Shown piece by piece: positions 24,600 to 34,269 of a stretch of DNA of 64,000 nucleotides. Where the stretch lies: contig NADL03000629.1 of assembly GCA_002205965.3 (NCBI GenBank), positions 1,674,001 to 1,738,000 of the forward strand, in the 5' to 3' direction. The notes under the pieces are model-generated. The model was not told the origin of the DNA. It did not search any database and saw nothing but the letters and a program-made list of their open reading frames with translations. How positions within the stretch are numbered: the stretch's first letter is position 1; the number at the start of each line of letters is the position of its first letter. The DNA is from Kappaphycus alvarezii (Eukaryota; Rhodophyta; Florideophyceae; Gigartinales; Solieriaceae). Made by a program: the position numbers and the translations under genes.

Positions 24600-26530
24600 A
24601 CTTACAATGGCCGGTACATTTTGTCTCCGCACCCGCTTGTGCAAATTGGATCCATACTCTAATTTGCCAAAAAAGACGTCCTGATCATGTGAATCTGAAC
24701 AAGTTGAAATGACTAAAAGGGATGCTGAAGACACTGTTGAATCAAAGGAACCAAGGCTGGAACATGGTATGATAGAGCCTAACCTAGTTTCCCGTCATCT
24801 CGTACGAAATGAATTAGATATTAGCACCAGGGATAAACCATATGAGGACGAGGTAAATAATAGAAACACGTAAAACGCGGCTTTCGACAAGTTATCTATT
24901 GGATACGTCGAAAAATACGACTTATTATCAGGGCTCGCTACTGCTCCATCTGGTATGAATTGGACAATTGCTGGGACGAGGATGCTGAAAATTTTAGGAG
25001 AGATTTGAAGAAAGTCGTGAGGCTGAGAGAATACTACGGAGATAATTACAGGCACTATTCGACTCCGGGTCATTCCCGACAATCGTATCCACAGATGGTT
25101 GGGGAACTTGGCCTCAACATCCTCCGAACCACTAGAAGGATACATGGCCTCGCAGAGAGGACTGTATATCACTGCTTGGGGACTATCTAGAAAGTTTCAG
25201 TATTCTTCACCAGATTGAGGATGATTCTGAATTTCCGCGGAATACAGGACCTTCCTTTTGACAAAATTATAGGATGCACGACAGTGGAGCAATTAGGAAC
25301 TTTTATCCTATACAAGTACCTAATTGATTCACTGAGAAGATTTGAACCCCCAGATCCCGTATACTTAGGAAATAAAATAATAATAGGTGGAAAGCAAGTA
25401 AGATAAATTTCGACTATGACAGAGGAACGGGCTCGGAAGTAAGGAGAGAAAATTGCAAGGACTACACCTCCGACCAAAAGCGAAGATGCTGAAGTTAAGA
25501 TAGAGAAGAAGAACCAGACTAAAATAAAGAGAAGATTATGAACTTCGCTTGCGGTGGTTCCGATTTCTGCGACAGCACAGACGGAGATAGGAACATATTT
25601 ACGGGTAAAATCTACGATTACGAAGCATTATAAAAGGACGTAGCCTAGCTACGAGGAAAAAACAGAACAAAAAAACCAGGAGATGAAAATTGAATGCCTG
25701 TGAAGAAGTGCCGACAATTTTTAGTTAAACTAACTGACTCGAATCATAGATTGGGCAATTTCTATTGCGTAAAGATACCCATACATCAACACTCTACATT
25801 ATAACTGAGGATACCCATAAGCATTTTATCTTTCATAATTTAATTGTGAGTACCAAGCGTCCGAACCAAACGATGTCGAGACAGAAGATCCTCTCTGACT
25901 AGCATTCAAATAGAAACAATTCCAGAAATCGTTGATAGGAAATCACAGAAGCTCGAGTTCATTCATCAAAAAATGCAGCACCTTTCTCCCCAAGGCGGAG
26001 TAAATTGACACGGTGCTTCCACAAACGGCAAGATCGCTTGGAATGCATGGGATCTACGACTGTTCAAAGTTCCTGCACGAATTCATTTCAGATCACTAAT
26101 AACGATCCGATTTATCATAGGACAAGAGTTCAAGCACCGAAGCAAGAAGGAATCATACGAAAAAGTCTCTAGTTTGATACAAATGGAATTATAATCCGAC
26201 CTCTTCAGATTGGTATTACGGTCCACATTAAGCAGAGCTCATCAGAATAGTCCTATCTTGTAGTGCTTGTCCGAAAGAAAGATGTTAACTCGATAATTTT
26301 TGTTAAAGATTGTCTAATTAACCATAGAATAGTGCTTAGCCGATTTACTATCCAAAATATGAAAGAGAAATTGAAAAATTGAAAGGAAGGCGGTAACGTA
26401 CACCCATAGATTTTGACAAGGGCTGTCGGAAGATCCAGTATCCGAAAAGTCAAAGACATAGCGATCTTTACCTGTAAATTAGGGATTTTATGGTTCGAGT
26501 TGTTGTACTGCAAACAGTACGACCACAAAA
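24600..26530 (+). mobile_element. Ty3/gypsy gag-pol fossil
   Basis: This is a broken relative of the pieces at 1-950 and 45600-47470. Around 24880-24980 the text GGATACGTCGAAAAATACGA and what follows matches the A segment with many substitutions. Around 25200-25410 there is a protease-like stretch (LNFRGIQDLPFDKIIGCTTV). Near 26240-26370 lies the start of a reverse transcriptase (VVLVRKKDVNSI, INHRIVLSRFTIQNM). It therefore reaches further into pol than its relatives. It has many breaks and is old. Confidence 0.65.
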
Positions 26531-26539
26531 TTGGCTCCT

Positions 26540-27130
26540 GAGAGCCATGTGCAGTACTGTATATGGCCTCAAATTTGGATCACGCGAGCTATGTACAGTG
26601 TCTTGCATGGCTCTGAGCCACATATTGTGAATAGCGCACTACAACACAGTGCGAAAAGCACAAAAATAGAGCTAAAAAGTACTGTAGAGGCTACTTTGTA
26701 TCTGTACTCTATGTTTTTAGTACTATCTAGCGTATTTTGATAATTCTGAGTTTTCTGTATAAAGAGGGGTGAGGAATGATTCGGTCCAGACCAGAGGAGA
26801 TAATCAACACCCGAACACCTCCTACACCACAATCACATAGACCAAAACACCCCGAACACCTCCCTTACGACAATACCCACACCAAACTACCAAGAACACC
26901 ACAACCAAAATTGCCCTTCTCTTTTCTGTTGCCCTCAAATCAGTGGATCTCTTGCCTTCTTGGACTTACGGTGTGCATAACGAGGTTCAAGGGGCAATAC
27001 CTATTACACTGCAGGTGTCACTTGTCTCTTTGGACTTTCGGTGCTTAGCTCGAAGTTCAAGTGAGCAATACCCTCAGTGACTGCTATCTTTAAACCTTCC
27101 TGCTATTCGAAGGGAATGATTTCAGGGATA
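26540..27130 (+). other. LTR-like or promoter-like region
   Basis: GTAC-rich words (26540-26700) are followed by TATAAAG at 26758 and a C/A-rich run (26820-26910). After that come two related units of about 52 bases starting at 26951 and 27021. The layout of TATA box, then leader, then an open frame from 27139 recalls an LTR or a gene promoter. No second copy in the window proves either. Confidence 0.3.
26951..27073. repeat. Two-unit direct repeat, 70-bp period
   Basis: Units at 26951 and 27021 share CTT, TTGGACTT, CGGTG, GTTCAA and GCAATACC in the same order and spacing, with roughly a quarter of positions changed. Confidence 0.6.
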
Positions 27131-27138
27131 AGGAGGCA

Positions 27139-27714
27139 TTGCGGACTTCAGAGGATCATCGAAGGTACCGGTACTCCGTCGGAGGGAGAAAAGAGAAGGT
27201 CTCGCCAATAACTCCACCGAAGAGGAGAGGTTTACCATCACAGCCTACCCGAGGCACCCCCTCATTGACGAAGAGGACGAAGAAGAGTCCGAAGAATCCG
27301 AACAGGCTTCCATTCGTGCCGGATCTCCTTCACAGGCTTCTAGCCACTCAAGACAGCCCTCCATTCTCCACAGCCTTCCTCTTGTCCTCCTCACCGTACA
27401 AACGCCTTGGGTCTTCTTCCGCGGCTACATTCTTAAGGGCCGAGGTCCGCATTGAACTCTTCTTTACTACAGCTTTGAAGGTTGCAACGGATCGGGAGAG
27501 AAGGGAGAGGAACAAGAAAGGCAAAAAGCCCAAATTACTTTGTCGCATCTGCGACATCGATTTTGTAAGTTCCGGGAAAAGGCCGTCCACGAGGCTGGTG
27601 GGAGCATCAGAGAGCAGAACAGAGGTTAAGGGAGAGCAAGGTTCCCCCGTGGTGTACCGAGTTCGATATTACTTTCGCCCAAGAGATCGACCTAGAGACC
27701 CACTGGAGCGGTAA
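27139..27714 (+). CDS. Hypothetical basic protein, 191 codons
   Basis: This is one of the few longer frames that stays open and has protein-like composition. The first third is rich in Pro, Lys, Arg, Ser and Thr (ITPPKRRGLPSQPTRG, TKRTKKSPKNPNRLPF). The middle carries a basic run (DRERRERNKKGKKPKLLCR) directly before a single CxxC (CRICDIDF), and the C terminus is Arg-rich. I do not recognise the family. It lies about 375 bases after a TATA-like box and could be a gag-like protein or a degraded nuclear protein. The first codons overlap non-coding-looking DNA, so the start is uncertain. Confidence 0.35.
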   Translation: MRTSEDHRRYRYSVGGRKEKVSPITPPKRRGLPSQPTRGTPSLTKRTKKSPKNPNRLPFVPDLLHRLLATQDSPPFSTAFLLSSSPYKRLGSSSAATFLRAEVRIELFFTTALKVATDRERRERNKKGKKPKLLCRICDIDFVSSGKRPSTRLVGASESRTEVKGEQGSPVVYRVRYYFRPRDRPRDPLER

Positions 27715-27719
27715 CAAGC

Positions 27720-29131
27720 ACCTTAAGAGAGGTTACTTTCTCGCCGAGAAGAGACGTAATTAGAGTATTTTATTGAGCTCAAAGAAAAGAAGGAAAAAAT
27801 AGAAAAAAAAGGAAAAAAGAAATAAAATTAGAATCCCTCAAATAGAAATGCGAAACACAGAGCCTTTCCAGTCCCTAACAAAAAAAAGCACTCATACGGG
27901 GATTTTTTGTCCATCTGAATACTCCATTATCATTACAGGATGATTATTGAGAGACTGAAAGAGCTTTTTCTTGCCCAGGTGTGTTTACCAGACGTTGTGA
28001 TATTTTTAGAAAACGTGGAAGTCCATCAAGAACACATTATACAAGTGATGGGAAGAATATCGCTGTAAAAAATTGAGAATCAAAATTAGAAATTGTTTCT
28101 TCGCCCGAGCATTCATGAAACTGTTGGTTCATATGGTGGACGGTGACGGTATCAAAGCTGATCTGTAAAAGGCATCTAGGATCAAAAAAAATCCAAAATA
28201 ATCACTAAGGAAATAAGTGCGTAGCTCTTTTAGTCTAGGGCCGTCCTGCAGAAAAAAATATCAAGAGTTCTTAAAAATCACTATCTCTCTACACACTGTA
28301 ACACAAAATCATGGAGAGTTTAGGTGGAACTTGAAAAAGGGACAGGCCTTAAATAGAGCTGAAAAGGCTTTTTGATCCACTCGCTCTCTTATATCCTTAT
28401 TTTGAGAAGACATATGTCGTCATTTTCGAGTCACACTATGAATGTTGTCGGAATGAACTAAACATTTGCGAACTTTGGCTGTCTTCTTTGCGCTTATTAA
28501 ATTCCATGCTATCTTCTGTGCACAGAAAAGTTTGCTAATTACATACCAATATGTTTTACGTGATTCTCCAGATGATAACGCTTTTCGTCACACTATTGCG
28601 CGCGAACAAACTCTCGATCTCATAATTTGACAGTAACACACAATCATTGCCAACCGAACAAGTTGCGGCACAAATCCTCTTATCGAAATTGTGTATCAAT
28701 GACTATACTTTTGTAGACAACTTGTAATTGGGAAACTCTAATTGCAGCCGATGTATGTGATCCTACAGGGAGCCCAGCTGCCAACCTTACTTAGTGAATG
28801 GGAAACTAGGATGTACCTGATGAGCTTGGACTCACTATATAGATGCGACACCAACAGAATTGAAACGGTCGGGCACTGTAGCTGCATCTCCTATCTATGT
28901 AGGATCAGATTATCAATATTTACAGGTCCAAGGAGTGGAGCTCAACCTCTTGAATGCCTCGTAGCTTCGAAGAGTGTAATATTTTGATGAAGTTATTGTT
29001 CTACCAACATTTATCGTGCAGACTTTCGTACTCAAATGTCCAAGAATTTAAGTTGGAGCAGTTCGAGAAGATGGTTAAAATTGCTGAATACAGGCCAATG
29101 AGAAAACGAAAAACATTTTATATGCAGAAAT
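27720..29131. other. No supported gene
   Basis: A purine-rich run lies at about 27780-27840, then ordinary AT-rich DNA. The 81-codon plus frame at 28742-28987 has no motif. Position 29131 is the last base before the sequence duplicated as B'. Confidence 0.4.
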
Positions 29132-29139
29132 AGTATTCA

Positions 29140-29508
29140 ATGAAATCGTTGAACCGAGTAGCCTTTCGTTCTGAATGCTGGATGTGTTTTTTAGAAAATG
29201 GAGCAGGTGAGGCTTTGAAAAGGTATCCGGGAAAACATGCGCAAAAGTTTCTACTTCCTGTCCTGCTCCCGCTCGAAGTGTGCGCATTCTCCTTGAAACA
29301 CGGCCAAATATATACTAGTCAGTTTTGTTGTCCCGAAATCTACAGAGACGACATTGGCACTACTGGAGTAATATGTTTTATGTCGAAAACTACCTTGAGC
29401 TTAAAGGCGATGGTCAATTGTAGGTATTCTGTAAATCCAATTGAGCCCAATTACTTAGCAGTTCAATGTCTCGAGCGACAAAAATCAAAATATGAGATAT
29501 TTATTTAG
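29140..29508 (+). CDS. Unrecognised frame, 122 codons
   Basis: The frame starts MKSLNRVAFRSECWMCF and continues GAGEALKRYPGKHAQKFLL. I do not recognise it. The second copy (54565 onward) keeps the first part in one frame and then diverges by an indel, so it is not clearly selected as protein. It may be the remnant of a retroelement coding region. The DNA to 29850 has weak protein-like stretches but nothing I can name. Confidence 0.2.
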   Translation: MKSLNRVAFRSECWMCFLENGAGEALKRYPGKHAQKFLLPVLLPLEVCAFSLKHGQIYTSQFCCPEIYRDDIGTTGVICFMSKTTLSLKAMVNCRYSVNPIEPNYLAVQCLERQKSKYEIFI

Positions 29509-29910
29509 AACAAAATCTGTCCAATTGACGAGAAATCTGCGGCTGCATGTTGCTTGAGAAATATTTCTATGGTATGAATAAAAATGAAGTAGTTTCCGGA
29601 GTGACTAAATTTGAACACATAGAAGATTTTTGTTCCTTTTTAATTGAAAACAGAAAGATTAAAGCTCAATAGGTCAATGATAGTACAATGGGAAGCAAAA
29701 GTAAGAAAAACTTCAGGAGAGCCCCAAACCTGCCTGAATGGATACTAAAATGAGATGAAAACAAAATTCAAGGAGTACTTTTGAGGCAGCGTATGCAATA
29801 AATCACTACAGAGGATAACAATGGACTGCAAATACGGCCCAAATGTTATGGACAAATCGCCCGTCAGAAATTTCCATAAAATAATTTTTCAGCAGTTAGT
29901 TGTACAGGGG

Positions 29911-29978
29911 AGAATGTGGGGTGATTTAATGTTTGAAACATATGGTCAGTTGTGGCCGAAATATCCTACAGGGTGCCC
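29911..29978. repeat. 68-bp dispersed repeat, left member
   Basis: This stretch (GTGATTTAATGTTTGAAAC, then ATGGTCAGTTGTGGCC) matches 33200-33267 at roughly four of five positions, in the same orientation. One member lies on each side of most of module M in segment B. Copies in B' are at 55340-55408 and 58620-58687. Confidence 0.65.
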
Positions 29979-30693
29979 AGTAATACCTGTAAAAATACCC
30001 CAGAAATCCGGCTCAATGCCCCCCAGCAGACAGGCTGCGTTGGACATTACGGCCGCGGCAGCGTGCCTCTGAGTAAGTACCGTACGGACCTTACCATATG
30101 TCTCCATCGCTCTAACGGCTACGTTCGCGCGACGTCGTTAGCACCCTATAGGCGTCCGGGTGCCACAGTTGTACAGTAGTTGGCCTGCATAACAGTCAGT
30201 ACTTTAAAGTAGTACAGTAATGTGCTGTAGATGTCCGCCATGTTGACCGAGTTACTGTCTTTGTTGTATAGTACTGTACAGTGCAGTGCAATGCAACGTA
30301 CAGTATGGTACCAGTGGTCTGGTGGTCCGTCCCAAGGATATGGGATGTGCACGGGTGTTGTTGGTCAGCAATAGTCGTCCGAAATATAACCGAAATTTTA
30401 GACCACGCAGATCCCCTCGAAAAACTTCGCCAATTATGGTTGGTCACGCCAATAATACCATCATGTTTATGTTCATAATTTAACGTATGGACAACAATTT
30501 TGGTCAGTTTACCGTATTCTTATTCTCCGCTACGATGCTGAAACCGAACAGATGGCTAGGAACGGTACAAATGACAGGGAAATGGAAAATTAGAGCGAGA
30601 CTATGATTCAATCAATATTTTGTCCTCGTTTGAACGGCTATAATATCAAGAAACTCAAACTCCTTTCTTAAAACACGAAGAAAAAATAACAAA

Positions 30694-31362
30694 TCAACAA
30701 AAACTGGGAAGAGTTAATATCCAATACATGAATTGTGTCCATGGTGGATTACTGTACTCTTTTGTGCACCTAACGAAAGGCAGTTTTCCTTCTCTCTTTG
30801 ACGAATAAGTTCCACTTGCACAGAAGTCCAAATTCGACATTGCAATCATGATCATCCACTTCGCATCAATATTCAGGAAAAAGCATGGAAGAAAAATGCA
30901 CTTGTACGTTGTTTTCAAGACATTTTCAATTCCAGAACTCATGACCATGTATTGCACTTTCACGTACACCAAGAGACGTTCCGCGGCACATTTCTCACCT
31001 GGCGCCTCCGTTTGTCTTCTGAAGTAGCTTCATACTTTTGTTCTTTTGCAACGCATCCACTTCGTGCAATCACGACGAGTGCCCTCGAAACAGTAGTGCT
31101 TGACTATGTACACCACTGCAGACATGCGGTTCCAGGCGTCCATCCCGTATGGGTGTGTGGCTCGGCTTGTTCCACTGCTTGGTCGCCAGTTGAATCTCAA
31201 GTGCAGCTCGAGATATTGACGCCAACTTCCTCGCTCATCCAAGTAGAGCCAGCACAGTTCTGTATTACAGTACTCTATAGTATTGCCACACGGAATCAGG
31301 GACGTCGAGGTACTCTGTCCCAATCCGAGCCACTTGTGAGCCAGCGGTGCCCTGCGTTCCAT
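30694..31362 (-). pseudogene. Unrecognised module-M reading frame 2, copy 3
   Basis: Two minus-strand frames (31030-31362 and 30694-30972) carry the peptides shared with the A type: YLDERGSWRQYLELHLRF in the first, and NIDAKWMIMIAMSNLDFCAS and EGKLPF in the second. The first frame begins further upstream than in A and includes HKWLGLGQSTSTSL. The family is not recognised. The gap between the two frames may be a frame shift or an intron. Confidence 0.35.
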
Positions 31363-31387
31363 TTGTCCTCACTTCGGCTGATGAACG

Positions 31388-32679
31388 TTACCACTCGACA
31401 AGGCCCTCCGAGGTGCGCCGCTGATGGCGGCCAGATTGCATCATAATGGGTTCTCCTCGCCGACTTTGCCGTCCACTAACCATGTCTTTCCTATCCCCCA
31501 CCCGAAGTGCGGTGTGTCGATTGCTAGCAAACTATGCTGTGTTGTGTTCTTCCGCGACACTGTCCTCGTTCTTGATCCATGTTTTCTTATCCTCGCGCAG
31601 ATACGAGATAGTCACGTCTCGCTCATTCAACCTATGCATCGGAGCAAGCGTATTCCTGAATTCAGCGAAAGTCATGCCTCCCACACGCAATGAGCTTGCG
31701 GATACTCCGTAGTTCACCTTGACCCCTTTTCCATGCCCCTGGTTAGCTGGGCTGTATTGGGCAGCATGTGCCATCATAGAATGCATCATGTTACCAGTGG
31801 CCGTATTTTGCCTACACTCCCCCACGTGATTAGAGTTTGGAGGCACTTCGCGTTCACCCCGCGGAGGGACGCTTCGCGTAGCCTGCGCTTTCTCTGAACC
31901 GTGAAATTGTAAGTCTGCTTTTGCTTTCTGCAGTGGCGGACATGAGCATTGCTGTCAGTCTCTGCAGTCTCGTGACCACGCTCCCTTTTCCCGGTGATCT
32001 TGTTGCGGCCCAGAGTCTGGTCCGCGGGCATAGTTTTCCTGACTCTGTCTTCTGCTTCTGCCCACGGTCCAACCGGGCGAGCACAACGGATGCCACCGCT
32101 CGCTTCTGCCCGGGAGGTGGTTATTATGACTTTGCTCCACCACGTTCTTTTCAATACTGAAAAGGCACCGTGTGGCGCTTGGTACAGCAACATTCTCCGC
32201 TCGGCGTACCTTGTAAAACAAAGCTTCCAGAAAGTCCGTGCTCCGTCTGGACCATCCATCATTGCTGGCCTGACGCATTCAGCAACTTTGCAGTTTCGAG
32301 ACCCACGCTCATGGCCGCTTGCCCACCTTGAGGCTTTGTTTTTCCAAGTGATGGAAGGGTGCAAGTGTTCATCGACGGAGGGTTGACGAGCTCCCTGTAT
32401 TATTTCCACAATCGGCCTCAAGAGATTCCTTCGCTGTCCCGACCCTCCCAAATGGTGGAACCCAACATGTCTAACAGCAAACGAGGCACGTTCGAAAATC
32501 ACTGAAACTTTCTTGGAATGGGCATCTTGATACAGCTGCAGCTGATAGTTGCGATATTTGTAGTGACACTGACCGCACAACGTGTTCAGACCGTCAGGGC
32601 CAGTACTGAATTGCGTCGTGTTAGTTGCACGACAGGTTGGGACTTTGCAGCGCTTCACGCAAACAAGGGGAAGTTTCAT
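31388..32679 (-). pseudogene. Tandem GATA-like zinc finger / PB1 protein, copy 3
   Basis: The ATG at 32679 opens the longest uninterrupted version of the N-terminal part. One frame runs to 31786 and contains both GATA-like fingers (CKVPTC...GPDGLNTLCGQC and CKVAEC...GPDGARTFWKLC) and the basic middle segment with GRNKITGKRERGHETAETDS. In the second finger one Cys of the last pair is replaced (FWKLC for LCKLC), so this finger may not bind zinc. The PB1 domain follows in another frame (31846-31532, KVNYGVSASSLRVGGMTFAE, YLREDKKTWIKNEDSVAE), with one more frame change before the stop at 31388. Its acidic loop is less acidic than in the A' copy. Introns are not excluded, but a decayed gene is more likely. 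Confidence 0.7.
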
Positions 32680-32840
32680 GCCCGTGCCCGTCTTGCAAAG
32701 GCTGCTCCCCGATGAGGCTGAAGTTCCTTCGGATACAGGAAAGATATCGCGAGAGGAGAACGACACTGCGTTGCAAACAGTTCTGTTCCCAGAAGTACCC
32801 ACTCTGTCGCGGGTTGATTTGGTGCAACCGAAGTCGACAT

Positions 32841-32852
32841 GGTATAAATACC
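32841..32852. promoter_or_regulatory. Near-palindromic TATA-like element
   Basis: GGTATAAATACC, about 160 bases upstream of the ATG at 32679 on the minus strand; same position as in the other three modules. Confidence 0.4.
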
Positions 32853-32909
32853 TATTGATCAGGGGTATTGGTGCGCGATTATGCAGCGCTGCAATTTGAA
32901 TGATCTATA

Positions 32910-32969
32910 CCGCGTTGAGCTGTGCTGCACCGCGCTGAACCGCGCTGAACCACCCTGAACCACCGTGAA
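32910..32969. repeat. Decamer array CCGCGCTGAA, about 6 units
   Basis: One unit more than the other three modules. The first two units differ from those of B', which here look like the A type. Confidence 0.55.
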
Positions 32970-33199
32970 AAGTTGGCATTTTTGTGCAACTTGTAATTTG
33001 CAATAACGGGGGGAAGCGGTGACCTCTTATTCCAACCGGGAAATGCAAAATTGGAATTCATTGGCAAAAGGATATGACACCGTTACGACCGTACGACGCA
33101 CTTTACTGTGCAGTGCAGACAAAGCTCGAATTAAATAAAATATTTTTCTTTTGTTCTCGAATTAAAAATGTGACATTCCCGTCGGTGGATAAAAGGGGG

Positions 33200-33267
33200 A
33201 AGTGCGATGTGATTTCATATTTGAAAGAAATGGTCGGTTGTGGCCCGGAATATCCCACAGGTTGCCT
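33200..33267. repeat. 68-bp dispersed repeat, right member
   Basis: Inserted between GTCGGTGGATAAA and CGCTTGAGTTTCAAGC, which are adjacent in the A type (4170-4200). Its relative is at 29911-29978. Confidence 0.65.
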
Positions 33268-33289
33268 AAAACGCTTGAGTTTCAAGCAA

Positions 33290-33420
33290 CCGCTGCGGTA
33301 CTGTACTGTATCATACCGCACATTCATTCCGCTTTTTTTCGCTGATTTCTCGGGTTCTGCATTGCATCGTCCATATTGTACAGTACAGTACAACTCAGTA
33401 CAGTACAGTACTGAACGCCA
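33290..33420. repeat. GTACAGTA-type cluster
   Basis: Holds GGTACTGTACTGTATC and TACAGTACAGTACAACTCAG; the second run is longer than in the A type. Confidence 0.6.
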
Positions 33421-33699
33421 TAAAACTGACGAACGGTTGTTGAGGGCTATTCGGGGCTACTAGATGCTACTTACAGTCGCTGTTTTCACCTCGGAGCCTT
33501 CTCGACGTCTTACTCGGAGCTACACGGGAACGCACTGCCTATCCGCCAGAAAGTGTACCGCGCCGACTACTGTCAGTTATTGACCTTACTGTTCCCCCCG
33601 GCATTACAGCCGCTGGCAATTAAAAAAAGAGTCCTCTACGGCTGTGTAGCAAAACCGACCGCCTCCTGGCTGACAGAATGGGGGGTTTAAAAAGACACA

Positions 33700-33918
33700 C
33701 ACCACCGCAAAAAACCGCACGTGTGAATTGTGTAACGAAACGTGCAACGGGTTAAAAACTTTTCTTGACCACGACAGAAGCAAAAAACACCTCAACTGCG
33801 TCCAATCCAAAAAAGATCCCCTTACTGCACCGACTGTAAGCGGAAGGTTGACAGTCATTCGCATTTAAAGCGCCATCAATCTGGCAAAAATCATCTCAAG
33901 GTTGTCAGTAATAAGTGA
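33700..33918 (+). pseudogene. Pair of U1/matrin-like C2H2 zinc fingers
   Basis: Two fingers with identical spacing, C-x2-C-x12-H-x5-H, lie 104 bases apart. The first (33722-33790) reads CELCNETCNGLKTFLDHDR then SKKH; the second (33826-33894) reads CTDCKRKVDSHSHLKRHQSG then KNH, followed by LKVVSNK and a stop ending at 33918. The long His-x5-His spacing is typical of the U1-C/matrin/JAZ type, which often binds double-stranded RNA. The two fingers are in different frames; a run of six A between them (about 33809-33814) is the likely place of the shift. No start or upstream exon is clear, so this looks like a gene fragment. The origin is unknown: host gene or a transposon-borne gene. Confidence 0.55.
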
Positions 33919-33929
33919 GAGCTAGTTTT

Positions 33930-34265
33930 AATTACTCGCCTTGCGCTGTCTCTCGCATCACCTGATGCGTGAGTGACCCTGCTCGGTTTAGAGAACCTGT
34001 AATAAAAGAGTTTGTTGTTGTAGTTTTAATTAGATCTGGATCTTCCTTTTTGTTTTGAGTAAACTTAATTATCAAATTAATTGTGATTCTTGCTTGACAC
34101 TTAAAAACAAATTGAGAATTAAAAAATTGAAACATCAAAAGTTTACAGTAAGATGAAAAGCGAAAAGCGAAAAAATAATAGGCCATGCACAAAAAGAGGA
34201 CTTATAGTGCTACAAAAAAACTAAAAATGTACTTAATTTTCGAAGAATTAAATCACCATTAATTT
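33930..34265. other. AT-rich stretch, no gene seen
   Basis: No motif on either strand; a minus frame of 86 codons here has no recognisable domain. It may be the eroded start of the copia element that follows. Confidence 0.35.
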
Positions 34266-34269
34266 GCAC

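Larger units (their letters stand above)
30168..33487. repeat. Module M, copy 3 (B type)
   Basis: B-type version of the 3.3 kb module described at 1074-4380. It has a 68-bp insert relative to the A type at 33200-33267, lacks the 16-bp palindrome, and is followed by a 3.8 kb stretch absent from the A type before homology resumes at 37300. Confidence 0.75.

Noticed and set aside
30281-30483. Two overlapping 65-codon plus frames (also 55712-55914)
   Set aside because: Both lie in the repeat-rich start of module M, in different frames over the same DNA, without a domain.
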